This document shows positions 7,987-15,661 of a stretch of DNA of 64,000 nucleotides, piece by piece (the first letter of the stretch is position 1; every line of letters begins with the position of its first letter). Where the stretch lies: positions 62,001 through 126,000 of the forward strand of contig CAIVSY010000016.1 of NCBI GenBank assembly GCA_903908715.1, in the 5' to 3' direction. The stretch comes from an uncultured bacterium. Its GTDB lineage: Bacteria > Verrucomicrobiota > Kiritimatiellia > CAIKKV01 > CAITUY01. Below the pieces are notes generated by a model that was not told where the DNA came from, ran no database searches, and was given only the letters and a program-made list of their open reading frames with translations. The position numbers and the translations under genes are program-made.

Positions 7987-9087
7987 CTACCAACTGCCAG
8001 TGAACAGGCCATCCGGCATTGCACTGGGTTGAGTGCAAGTACTCTTGAGGTTTACATGCCGCCCGGTGCGCGAAGCATCATGAATCGCGTGCATTGTGTC
8101 CAGCACATGATAGGCAAGCTCACCATTCGCCCGATGAGGCCGATTGGTTAGAATCGCGTCTGCCATGTCTGAGGGGCCTATACCCCGCCCATTCTTCTCG
8201 TAACCGCAACAAAGAGGGATCTCTCTCCATGCGCTTTCGCCCTTTGGCCGCAATCTCACCGGTCCCCCAAAGCAATTCGGGTCCGGCACTGCCAATGTTG
8301 CTTCCGACCCGAAAACCTCGATGCACGGTGCGTTTGAATTCCAGACGTCAAAGCTTGTCGTAATAGTTCCGATCGCTCCAGATGCGAAGTCGAGTACCCC
8401 CGTCACATGTGTCGGCACCTCGACATCCACCTTCTGGCCATATTTCTTCTCGCTGGTTATTATGCGTTGTGGAAAGGAAATGCGAGTAGACCCGGTCACC
8501 CGGCGGATTGGCCCCAGCAGAGAGATGAGCGCTGTCAGATAATAGGGGCCCATGTCAAACATAGGACCGCCGCCAACCTTGTAATAAAATTCCGGATCGG
8601 GGTGCCAGCTCTCATGGCCATGGCACAGCATGAACGCCTGGGCGCCGATAGGTGTGCCTATTGCGCCTTCGCAAATCAGTCGCAAACAGGTTTGAATGCC
8701 GGCCCCAAGAAACGTGTCTGGCGCATTGCCGACTCGAACGTTCGCGTTAGTTGCAGCCTCGAGTAGTTTCAGCCCTTCCTTGCGTGTAAGCGTGAGGGGT
8801 TTCTCGCTATGGACATGCTTACCTGCCTTGATGGCGGCCATCGAAACAGGGTAATGTCCTTGTGGCGTTGTCAGGTTAACAATAATCTCGATTTCTGGAT
8901 CAGCCATCATTTCCTTGACCGAGACCGCCTGAACGCCAGGGAATTCCTTGGCTTTTGCCTTGGCTCGCTCGACGTCCAAATCGGCACAGGATTTGACGGA
9001 TACATTTGTAAATATCTTGCAGAGGTTCTCGAAATATATACCACTGATATTTCCGCAGCCGACAATACCAACCTGCACTATTCTCAT
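7987..9087 (-). CDS. Gfo/Idh/MocA family NAD(P)-dependent oxidoreductase
   Basis: A 366-residue sugar or cyclitol dehydrogenase-type protein. The Rossmann domain begins [19 protein letters not shown], with the substrate-domain motif [15 protein letters not shown] around residues 95-110 (the EKP Lys is the usual catalytic residue), and a C-terminal alpha/beta substrate domain from about residue 130. The ATG at 9087 was chosen because AGGAGA precedes it by 12 bases and it starts directly at the nucleotide-binding strand; an upstream in-frame extension looks non-coding. It lies 39 bases upstream of dxs. The substrate cannot be told; members act on many sugars, including glycoside C3 oxidation. 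Confidence 0.9.
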   Translation of the reverse strand: MRIVQVGIVGCGNISGIYFENLCKIFTNVSVKSCADLDVERAKAKAKEFPGVQAVSVKEMMADPEIEIIVNLTTPQGHYPVSMAAIKAGKHVHSEKPLTLTRKEGLKLLEAATNANVRVGNAPDTFLGAGIQTCLRLICEGAIGTPIGAQAFMLCHGHESWHPDPEFYYKVGGGPMFDMGPYYLTALISLLGPIRRVTGSTRISFPQRIITSEKKYGQKVDVEVPTHVTGVLDFASGAIGTITTSFDVWNSNAPCIEVFGSEATLAVPDPNCFGGPVRLRPKGESAWREIPLCCGYEKNGRGIGPSDMADAILTNRPHRANGELAYHVLDTMHAIHDASRTGRHVNLKSTCTQPSAMPDGLFTGSW

Positions 9088-9230
9088 AGCCACCGCGTTC
9101 TCCTGATGAGTTTTTTGATTGTGCCAGACACAGCTCTGAAGCTGACATGAAGGATAGGAAAGAATCGAACGCCCTGTCAATCCATGTAATCCATCGAGTT
9201 CCTGATGGTGTGCTGCAGCAATTTGGATTG

Positions 9231-9259
9231 TTGCTCTTCGGTTTTACTGCTGTTATCAT
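9231..9259 (+). promoter_or_regulatory. Candidate promoter of the lpoB-like gene
   Basis: TTGCTC (9231-9236) and TATCAT (9254-9259) are separated by 17 bases. Transcription would start near 9266, leaving about 28 bases before the GTG start and placing the AGGAGG site (9281-9286) inside the leader. The -10 match is good, the -35 only fair. Confidence 0.45.
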
Positions 9260-9293
9260 GCGCGGCAGTATAAACAAAGAAGGAGGACATACC

Positions 9294-9917
9294 GTGAACC
9301 AAATGCGTGCCAGTCTGACCTTGATCATTTTCTTTTTCATTGTTGCGTCTCTTGGCTCGGGATGCCGTGCCTTCCGTTCCTCCGTGCATGAAGTTGATGT
9401 TGCAAAGGCAAAACCAATGGACGCGAGTTATGATTACAGCGATCTCCGATGGTTGGGACAGAGCGTTGGGAGCGACGTCTCGTCTTGGAAGGTGCTTGAT
9501 CAGGATGGGCGAAAACCCATTCTTGTCGTAATGGGTATACAGAACCGCACAACTCGCCACATAGATACGAAAGCGATTACCGACACCATTCGCACGGTTG
9601 TCATCAACAATGGCAAAGCGGACTTTGTCAATGAGAGTCAACGGGACACTCTCCTCAAGGAACAAGGATATCAACTGGCTAATTGCACGCCGGAGACACG
9701 TGTGCAAATCGGCCGTCAGCTGGGGGCGCGATATATGCTGACAGGCTCACTTGTGGAAATCCGGAAGGAGGAACCCCGACAAGTAAGAGTGTCCAAAGCG
9801 GAGGAAGTGTTCTACCAACTGACGATGGAAATTACCGATCTGCAGACCGGCCTTATTGCGTGGACAACGCAAAAGGAGCGGGCGCGCGGTGCGAGCAAGC
9901 CTGTTGTTGGCTGGTAA
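9294..9917 (+). CDS. LpoB-like lipoprotein (penicillin-binding-protein activator family)
   Basis: A 207-residue lipoprotein. The start is GTG at 9294, set by a perfect AGGAGG seven bases upstream. The signal peptide ends in LGSGC, a slightly irregular lipobox. The body has the LpoB pattern: PILVVMGIQNRTTRHIDT near the start of the domain, then a strand-helix unit with FVNESQRDTLLKEQ, and GRQLGARYMLTGSL and MEITDLQTGLIAWT further on. In Escherichia coli LpoB spans the periplasm from the outer membrane to stimulate PBP1b. In this organism the partner is unknown. It is paired with a COG3014-like lipoprotein 15 bases downstream, an association I recall from other bacteria. Confidence 0.75.
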   Translation: MNQMRASLTLIIFFFIVASLGSGCRAFRSSVHEVDVAKAKPMDASYDYSDLRWLGQSVGSDVSSWKVLDQDGRKPILVVMGIQNRTTRHIDTKAITDTIRTVVINNGKADFVNESQRDTLLKEQGYQLANCTPETRVQIGRQLGARYMLTGSLVEIRKEEPRQVRVSKAEEVFYQLTMEITDLQTGLIAWTTQKERARGASKPVVGW

Positions 9918-9932
9918 TCGGCTGGGGTTCTT

Positions 9933-11036
9933 ATGATGTGGGGCATACGCCTCTTCTTGGCTGCCGCGGTCTCCCTGTCCATTCTTTCCGGTTGTACGAC
10001 TGTACCACTTGAGTCTTCTATCCAGCACTTCCGCAGGGGCAATATTGAGGAGGCGGAAAAATGCCTGGACACCATTCCCGATGATGCCAATGCCGTACTT
10101 CATCTGATGGAGCGCGGCATGATCCGACAACTTCGCCATGACTTTGCTGGCAGTACGGCGGACCTCAGACGTGCAATCCAGATCGAGGAGGCACTCGAGA
10201 CGCATAGCGTTTCAAAAGCTGGAGCCAGCATGTTGGTGAATGATTCGGTTCTTGCATATCGCGGTTTGCCATACGAAAGAACGTATTTGCATGTCTTTCA
10301 GGCGCGCAACTTCCTGGCTCAAGGACTCTGGGAAGATGCGGCAGTAGAGGCTCGGAATATCATCCGGCTCCAGGAGAAACTCGACGGCTTTGCCGATGAC
10401 TCGTACAGCCGATATATGGCCGGGCTTTGCCTGATGCTTGCCGGTGATCCGGAAGCCGCAGCTTTCCAGTACCAGCTTGCAGCGGCAATGCAACCAGAAA
10501 GCCTTGTTCAGCCCGGCAGTGGCACAGGGGGGGCACAATCTGTCACGGCAGCCAATCTATATGGTGGTCCCGGCACTGACCGTGAATTGATATGCCTGTT
10601 GGATATGGATAATGCATGGGGCATCAACGCAGGGGCGGAGTTGTATGCGAAAGGGAAATTCCTGGGAACTGCCCGGGTGCTGACGGATACTCACGCCTTG
10701 CAGTTGCTTCATCAGGAAAAGATGGCAGGCCGACGTATGGCCAAAACCGTTGCCAGAATCGCACTCAAGGAAGTCATTGCGGAGGTCATTGCCGCGCATA
10801 ACAAGGACCTTGGAGAAAGCATCCGTTATCTGCTTTTTGTCATGGAAACGCCAGACGCACGACAGTGGCGCACATTACCCCGCCTCCTTGCGGTAGCCAG
10901 AGTGCCCTGTCCTCCTGACTTGACGTCGTTTGATGTTGTCTTCCGGGGTTGTAACGGGACAAGCAGGATTACGGTTTCGGGACCAATCGCCCGCCGGAAT
11001 CAGACAGTTGTATCTTTCTGCCGAGATTACCCATAA
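9933..11036 (+). CDS. COG3014-like lipoprotein with TPR-like helices
   Basis: A 367-residue protein with a signal peptide ending in ILSGC, a clear lipobox. The N-terminal half (about residues 30-200) is made of helical pairs like tetratricopeptide repeats, for example HFRRGNIEEAEKCLDTIPDD and AGLCLMLAGDPEAAAFQYQL. The C-terminal half has a region (about 235-330) with AKTVARIALKEVIAEVIAAH. This resembles the uncharacterised COG3014 family that often follows an LpoB-like gene. Fifteen bases separate it from that gene, so they form one operon. A role in cell-wall synthesis at the outer membrane is inference from the pairing. Confidence 0.65.
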   Translation: MMWGIRLFLAAAVSLSILSGCTTVPLESSIQHFRRGNIEEAEKCLDTIPDDANAVLHLMERGMIRQLRHDFAGSTADLRRAIQIEEALETHSVSKAGASMLVNDSVLAYRGLPYERTYLHVFQARNFLAQGLWEDAAVEARNIIRLQEKLDGFADDSYSRYMAGLCLMLAGDPEAAAFQYQLAAAMQPESLVQPGSGTGGAQSVTAANLYGGPGTDRELICLLDMDNAWGINAGAELYAKGKFLGTARVLTDTHALQLLHQEKMAGRRMAKTVARIALKEVIAEVIAAHNKDLGESIRYLLFVMETPDARQWRTLPRLLAVARVPCPPDLTSFDVVFRGCNGTSRITVSGPIARRNQTVVSFCRDYP

Positions 11037-11041
11037 GGTTC

Positions 11042-11524
11042 TTAAAACAGCAAGTTGATTACACCGTACAGCAGCAGAACGGCAATGATCAACATCATGA
11101 TGGCTTTATTGCGTTGAACACGCTTTTCCTGCCGTAGAGGTCGCACGGAATGCAAACCGCCGGTCACAAAGTAATTTGCGAAACGCTTGTCCTGGCCGGT
11201 CTTAGGGACGATCATGTCTACGTCAGGATTTTTTCGCTCCTCGTCATACGGGCCTTCCTCCGTGATGCTTGCAGCCTGCTCGGAAAGATCTTCATGGATC
11301 ACAGAATGACTCCGGACTGCCATGGGCCGCTCTGAACGCGTTGCAACTGTCCCCTCCCCGCTGGCTCCACGCAACTGCCGCAATCTTCTAAGAGCCTCCT
11401 CGCGCTCAGGACTTTCGACGGCCTTGGATAAAGCGTCTATGGAACTGTCCAATTGGACCATTTCGCGTTGCAAAGCCAGCATTCGCTCCTGCAAGCGTTG
11501 ATTCTTTCGCTCCACATGGCGCAT
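11042..11524 (-). CDS. Tail-anchored coiled-coil protein of unknown function
   Basis: A 160-residue protein with a heptad-rich helix at residues 1-50 (QRLQERMLALQREMVQLDSS), a polar middle and one C-terminal membrane helix (about 142-160, AIMMLIIAVLLLYGVINLLF) ending the protein. The bulk would therefore face the cytoplasm. A GGAG site lies seven bases before the ATG. It follows a second protein of the same build by 18 bases, which suggests a paired membrane complex. I recognise no family. It ends six bases from the stop of the convergent lipoprotein gene. Confidence 0.65.
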   Translation of the reverse strand: MRHVERKNQRLQERMLALQREMVQLDSSIDALSKAVESPEREEALRRLRQLRGASGEGTVATRSERPMAVRSHSVIHEDLSEQAASITEEGPYDEERKNPDVDMIVPKTGQDKRFANYFVTGGLHSVRPLRQEKRVQRNKAIMMLIIAVLLLYGVINLLF

Positions 11525-11542
11525 AACGGACTCCGGGAGAAA

Positions 11543-12253
11543 TCACCGCCCCCACATTACCACCATCACAGCAATTACTATGGTGATAATCAGCGGAGCA
11601 CTAACGGCAAACCCGATCTTAATCCAGGCAAGAAAACCACGAGATGACTCGTCTTCACCTTCGGAAAGCTCAGTTCGAGGGCGGTTTTCATCGAAGAGCT
11701 TAACGGGGCCTCCAACCGCTTCCACGGCCGCCTGACCTTTTGCGAATTCGCGCCGGATCGCATCAATTCGCGCCACGGCTTTACTCAGTTCCTCCCTGAA
11801 TGCTTCGTCAGACCAAGTGGCATCATTCAGTCCTTGCAGTTCTGCGATATATTCCCCGAACCTTGCACGCAGGGCAGAGAAGACTTCCGTCTGGCGTGCG
11901 GCATTCTCTTCCAACTTCTCAAGAGATACGAGGCTTTCCGTCAACCGGGAAAGCATTTCCTGTTTACCGCGATCATATTGATCCTGCTTGTCCATCAGGT
12001 CTTCGAGCGATTGCTTTTCTCGTTCGAGATCGCCCTGCCGTCGCCGCAAGCGCTCAATTTCAACCTTGGCCGAGGCAACCTGCGTATTCACTTCCTCGCG
12101 GTGCCGCGCCATGCGCGTCAGATTCAGATCGGATAGCGGCCTGGACGGCAGGTCGTCCGCCTTTCCGCTTCCGACGACATCCGTTCCCTGTCCAGCGCTC
12201 ACTCGTGGGCCGCGCCGCTGGAGATCACTGTCGAAAAAATCCGTTGTACCCAT
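11543..12253 (-). CDS. Tail-anchored coiled-coil protein of unknown function
   Basis: A 236-residue protein. Residues about 45-110 form a strong coiled coil (EVNTQVASAKVEIERLRRRQ onward), a second helical stretch covers about 115-175, and a membrane helix lies at the C-terminus (about 213-233, KIGFAVSAPLIITIVIAVMV). ATG at 12253 was chosen because AGGAGG lies seven bases upstream; a TTG two codons earlier is the alternative. It has the same layout as its downstream neighbour and may act with it. Its long cytoplasmic coiled coil with a tail anchor could tether something to the inner membrane, but nothing in the sequence names the partner. Confidence 0.65.
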   Translation of the reverse strand: MGTTDFFDSDLQRRGPRVSAGQGTDVVGSGKADDLPSRPLSDLNLTRMARHREEVNTQVASAKVEIERLRRRQGDLEREKQSLEDLMDKQDQYDRGKQEMLSRLTESLVSLEKLEENAARQTEVFSALRARFGEYIAELQGLNDATWSDEAFREELSKAVARIDAIRREFAKGQAAVEAVGGPVKLFDENRPRTELSEGEDESSRGFLAWIKIGFAVSAPLIITIVIAVMVVMWGR

Positions 12254-12333
12254 GCTCAATCCTCCTGCTTCGTTTCACCGTGATGCTTTGACATATTCTG
12301 ACGCTATCACCCGTGTACTCGCCGTTCAAGCCA

Positions 12334-13059
12334 TTACTCTGGAAGAACTAGGATTTGTCCATTTCGCACGTCCTCAGGTTTCTCGAGGACATTCCGATTT
12401 GCTTCATATATTTCCTTCCACCGTGTCTGGCTTCCATAGGCTCTCATGGCAATGTGCCGCAGCGTATCGTTCTTCTGAACCCGAATTGATTTAACCGCCG
12501 GGCGAATTTCTGCTGGCATCAGACCGCTACTCTTTAAACCCTTATCTGCCATCTCTGCCTGACGATTCTGACAATTACGCAATGTAAGCTGCGAATGCTT
12601 GAGACGAGTCTCGAGATTTCCGCACCGCACCCGCAATTCCCTGTTTTCCTGTTCCAACTGCGCAAGACGCTTGGCGACAGAAGCTTCCGTCCCGTAGACC
12701 CGGTGCACCATGGCTGCCGTTGCAGAACGGATTCGGCCTTCAATCATCGCCTTCTTTTCAGTTTCCGGTCTGACTTCAAGATATCGTTGATAATGGTAAA
12801 TAGCTCCAACCGGATCTCCCTCGCGACGATCAAGCAGTAAAGCCAAACCGAGATGAGCCCGCCCCATATCGGGGTGTTTTTCCAGAAGAACCTTGTAGAT
12901 CCTGCGTGCTCCTTCCAGATCGCCCGACTGTTCCAAGTTGTATGCCCTTGCCATCAATGGGTGGTCTCTTTCGTCCTCATCAGCCTGCCCAACTTGGCGG
13001 GAACAGCCAAAAGCTAAAACCGCCAGCAAGATCATGCACTGTATGACAGCACCCTTCAT
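12334..13059 (-). CDS. Lipoprotein with TPR-like region, coiled coil and C-terminal LysM domain
   Basis: A 241-residue protein. A signal peptide ends in VLAFGC, a plausible lipobox. Residues about 35-95 hold two TPR-like helical pairs (AYNLEQSGDLEGARRIYKVL, AIYHYQRYLEVRPETEKKA), then a short coiled coil (about 125-160, RLAQLEQENRELRVRCGNLE). The last 50 residues are a LysM peptidoglycan-binding module (VQKNDTLRHIAMRAYGS and NGQILVLPE). It would link the membrane and the cell wall. Its ATG overlaps the stop of the glycosyltransferase gene upstream (ATGA), so the two are translationally coupled. Confidence 0.8.
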   Translation of the reverse strand: MKGAVIQCMILLAVLAFGCSRQVGQADEDERDHPLMARAYNLEQSGDLEGARRIYKVLLEKHPDMGRAHLGLALLLDRREGDPVGAIYHYQRYLEVRPETEKKAMIEGRIRSATAAMVHRVYGTEASVAKRLAQLEQENRELRVRCGNLETRLKHSQLTLRNCQNRQAEMADKGLKSSGLMPAEIRPAVKSIRVQKNDTLRHIAMRAYGSQTRWKEIYEANRNVLEKPEDVRNGQILVLPE

Positions 13060-14060
13060 GGATTCTTCATCCTGTTTAACATTTCGGAAGCAGCGGAGAA
13101 GACCAGCTCGGGAGATACGGTTCGCAGGCAGACCTCATCCTCTCTTCTGCAAATTCGACGACAACAGGGGCTGCATGGTGAATTACTTGTTAAGACGCAA
13201 TGCCCATCGCCATAGGGGCCGGTTCGGCGTGGATCGGTGGGGCCGAATATGGCAAGCACTCTTGTTCCGGCGGCGGCTGCCATGTGGATAGGCCCTGAAT
13301 CATTTGCGATAACGAGATCCATTGAAGCCAGCCACCCTCCAAGCTGTACCATGCCAGTATGCCCTGCCATATTGACAACCTTGCTACAGGAATCCCCCGC
13401 TTCAATGGCGTGCTGAAGAGCCAGGCAAATGGTCCGGTCGGCCTCGCTTCCAAACAAATGAATCGACGCGCCGCGATTGTGAACCAACCCCCGCGCAACC
13501 TCTGCAAAATACTCCAGCGGCCAATTCTTATTCTCGTGCCGGGATGCGGGCAGCATGGCTACGCGAGGCGCTCCCGCAACGGGCGGGATGGTTGGAAACG
13601 CAACAGGAAACATCACTTGCGCATCGGAGAGTCCGAGGAAACGGACCACATCCATGGCTTCATCGACCGCATGCCGATTCCGATTTGCGGGCCCGCTTAC
13701 TGCATCATAGAAGAAACGTGTTCCCTCCCGGCAGTATGAAGGGCCCAAGACCTGTTGACCGCGAGCCGACTTGGCTGCCAGCAGGCTCTTCATCAGGCCC
13801 TGAAGGTCCACAACCAAATCGTAATGGCGCCGTCGCACGCAACGCCAGAACGCGGCAAACCCCCGTGCTAGTCCTTGGCGGGGAAACGGGATGACTTCCC
13901 GAACATCCTTGAAGCAACGCACCAAGCCCGTGTACTCAGGTTGCGTCACCCAATCCACATCGGCATCCAAACCAACACGCAAGGCATGTACAGCAGGCAG
14001 AGCGTGAAATATGTCTCCCAGGGAGCTTAATTTCACAACCAATATATTTCCAGCTGCCAT
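13056..14060 (-). CDS. Glycosyltransferase family 9 (heptosyltransferase-like)
   Basis: A 334-residue enzyme of the ADP-heptose:LPS transferase type, which adds a sugar to the lipopolysaccharide core at the cytoplasmic face of the inner membrane. Family signs are the N-terminal NILVVKLSSLGDIFHALPAV, DLVVDLQGLMKSLLAAKSAR in the first Rossmann domain and the C-terminal nucleotide-sugar motif MDLVIANDSGPIHMAAAAGT followed by FGPTDPRRTGPYG. A Cys-rich stretch near the C-terminus (CSPCCRRICRREDEVC) is common in this family. Sugar donor and acceptor cannot be assigned. It implies the cell makes LPS with a core. Confidence 0.88.
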   Translation of the reverse strand: MAAGNILVVKLSSLGDIFHALPAVHALRVGLDADVDWVTQPEYTGLVRCFKDVREVIPFPRQGLARGFAAFWRCVRRRHYDLVVDLQGLMKSLLAAKSARGQQVLGPSYCREGTRFFYDAVSGPANRNRHAVDEAMDVVRFLGLSDAQVMFPVAFPTIPPVAGAPRVAMLPASRHENKNWPLEYFAEVARGLVHNRGASIHLFGSEADRTICLALQHAIEAGDSCSKVVNMAGHTGMVQLGGWLASMDLVIANDSGPIHMAAAAGTRVLAIFGPTDPRRTGPYGDGHCVLTSNSPCSPCCRRICRREDEVCLRTVSPELVFSAASEMLNRMKNP

Positions 14061-14084
14061 AAAGAGCTTCTCGGCGTCAAAATA

Positions 14085-14378
14085 CTATCGGATCTTTTGT
14101 CGTTCGGCAGTTTCGCGATCTCGTATCCGGGCAATTTCTTCGCGCATAGTCTCTTCCAACTTGGCAACTTTTTCTTTGTCACCTGCTCGGCGGGCCTCCG
14201 CCAGTTTCTTGCCGTACATAATCTCAATTTCAGCGATAGCCGCCTTGGATTTCGCCCCGACGGTTGCCAGCGCATCTTTTTGCTCCTGTGATAGTTGCAC
14301 AATGACATCACCCTTGCTGGCCAACCGTTCCATAGCCAGATCAAACGAACTCTTGAGACCTTTTGTCGTGCTGGTCAT
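14085..14378 (-). CDS. Small helical protein of unknown function
   Basis: About 97 residues, almost all helix and highly charged. The middle is SFDLAMERLASKGDVIVQL and the C-terminal third is a Glu/Arg/Lys coiled coil (RRAGDKEKVAKLEETMREEI). No signal peptide or membrane segment. ATG at 14378 is the likely start; a TTG seven codons earlier is possible, and both have weak ribosome sites. It lies 24 bases upstream of the glycosyltransferase gene. The family was not recognised. Confidence 0.6.
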   Translation of the reverse strand: MTSTTKGLKSSFDLAMERLASKGDVIVQLSQEQKDALATVGAKSKAAIAEIEIMYGKKLAEARRAGDKEKVAKLEETMREEIARIRDRETAERQKIR

Positions 14379-14694
14379 TCCTAACACCCCATTTTTCAAT
14401 CGGAAATCATTTAAGTGTACAACTTATAATCTAAGCCCCTATTGATGAAAAGAAAAAAGAAAGCTGCACGAAACCCTGGGAGGATCATGCAGAACAGGGG
14501 GTGCAGGGAGGATTCAACTGCCTTTGTCAGAACGCGCACAAAGGGGAAGGAACACACCGTTCGTTCCGGCCTTCTCATGCGCGTCAGCGTACCGCAACTG
14601 CAAAATGCCGTATATTCACAGGCTTCAGGAGCTGAAACCGCATTCTTGCGTGTCTCTTGCCCTTCTGCAGTGTAATGGGCGCAACGACTCTGGA
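14379..14694. other. Gene-free stretch between the hydrogenase operon and the 14085 gene
   Basis: About 315 bases without a convincing gene. It holds the promoter candidate at 14423-14451 and, on the right, the downstream end of the response-regulator gene. Two open frames of 77 and 95 codons cross it in opposite directions, but neither has a ribosome site or a recognisable product. No clear terminator hairpin was seen. Confidence 0.5.
14423..14451 (-). promoter_or_regulatory. Candidate promoter for the 14085-14378 gene and downstream operon
   Basis: On the minus strand TTTTCA (complement of 14446-14451) and TATAAG (complement of 14423-14428) are spaced by 17 bases, about 40 bases upstream of the likely start. 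The -35 and -10 match the consensus at four and five of six positions. Confidence 0.4.
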
Positions 14695-15087
14695 TCAATT
14701 GCCCAGCAGCCTATGGATCTCGCGAAGCAAAACGTCTGGAGGCACAGGCTTTTCCATCACCACGCGCACTGGCAACCAATTTTCATCTGGCTCGAGACCG
14801 AACGGGAGGTTCTTCGCCTTTCGCATACCTGTCAGCATCAGCACGGGCATACGCTTCAGATCTGGCTGCTCTGCGATCTTACGACTGACTTCAATGCCCT
14901 CTGTATCCGAACTCATCATAACATCAAGAATCATGAGGTCCGGCTGTTCCTTAAGGGCGCACTCCAACCCAGATGCGCCGTCGTAAGCGACGAGAACTTC
15001 AATGTTGTTCGCTTCCAGCCAATCCTTGACTGAGGCCACGAAATCGCGATCATCATCAACTATCAGTACTCGTTTCTTTCCGCTCAT
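14695..15087 (-). CDS. Single-domain response regulator (CheY-like receiver)
   Basis: A 130-residue stand-alone receiver domain: acidic pocket DDD near residue 11, phosphoacceptor Asp in LMILDVMM (about 55), Thr in MLTGM (about 85) and Lys in VVMEKPVPP (about 112). No output domain is present, so it would act through protein contacts. A short insertion around residues 88-105 (KAKNLPFGLEPDENWLPV) between the Thr and the Lys strands is unusual. It lies seven bases after hydC and so appears to be the last gene of the rex-hydBAC operon, which is a notable place for a signalling protein. No cognate kinase is seen in the window. Confidence 0.9.
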   Translation of the reverse strand: MSGKKRVLIVDDDRDFVASVKDWLEANNIEVLVAYDGASGLECALKEQPDLMILDVMMSSDTEGIEVSRKIAEQPDLKRMPVLMLTGMRKAKNLPFGLEPDENWLPVRVVMEKPVPPDVLLREIHRLLGN

Positions 15088-15094
15088 GACGCCC

Positions 15095-15661
15095 TCACTT
15101 CCCAGCCTTTGAAGCTGTTGTTTTTGCCGTTATTTGTGCCACCTTGCTGCTTTGAAAACCGTATTCTCCAAGAATTTGCGCCACCGTCTCCGGCTTCACT
15201 TCGGCATAGACCTTGTCATTGACAATCATCACAGGCGCCAGCGCACACGCACCAACGCATCTCGCAACGTCAATAGAAAACAGTCGATCCTGGGTCGTCT
15301 GCCCGACATCAATAGCGAGTAATTCCTTCAATTTATCAAGTACTTTGCCTGCGCCCTTGACAAAGCATGCAGTGCCAAGGCAGAGCGAAATCCTGTTCTT
15401 CCCGCGCGGGGTGAAATTAAAAAAGTGATAAAAACTTGCAACCCCGGTCACTTTAGCCGCGGGAATCTGCATAAGCACTGAAACGGCATTCATGTGCTCC
15501 TTGCCGAGATAGCCAAGCTTTTCCTGAACCTTGTGCAAGACGGCTATCAAGTGACTTTCCGGATGGGACTTACTGCATCGCTCCTCTATAAAGCTGACGA
15601 CTTCCCCCGGCAATGCCTCCTTCGCCCTTGCTAATTCCTTTTGAAAAAACTCAGATTTCAT
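15095..15661 (-). CDS. hydC: NAD-linked [FeFe] hydrogenase subunit HydC (NuoE-like)
   Basis: A 188-residue thioredoxin-like [2Fe-2S] protein related to NuoE of respiratory complex I. The four cluster cysteines are visible in SLCLGTACFVKGA and ARCVGACALAPV. In trimeric hydrogenases it carries electrons with HydB between NAD(H) and the other clusters. The ATG overlaps the hydA stop (ATGA), so translation is coupled. The family often uses NADH and reduced ferredoxin together (electron confurcation); whether this enzyme does so cannot be decided from sequence alone. Confidence 0.92.
   Translation of the reverse strand: MKSEFFQKELARAKEALPGEVVSFIEERCSKSHPESHLIAVLHKVQEKLGYLGKEHMNAVSVLMQIPAAKVTGVASFYHFFNFTPRGKNRISLCLGTACFVKGAGKVLDKLKELLAIDVGQTTQDRLFSIDVARCVGACALAPVMIVNDKVYAEVKPETVAQILGEYGFQSSKVAQITAKTTASKAGK

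Noticed and set aside
9177..9707. A 176-codon minus-strand frame opposite the LpoB-like gene
   Set aside because: The plus-strand gene has a perfect AGGAGG site and a signal peptide; the antisense frame has neither.
11800..12494. Plus-strand frames of up to 168 codons opposite the coiled-coil gene
   Set aside because: They are Arg/Ser/Pro-rich shadows of the minus-strand coiled coil.
14411..14698. A 95-codon minus-strand frame after the response regulator, and a 77-codon plus-strand frame opposite it
   Set aside because: No ribosome sites, no family resemblance, and a promoter-like sequence lies inside them.
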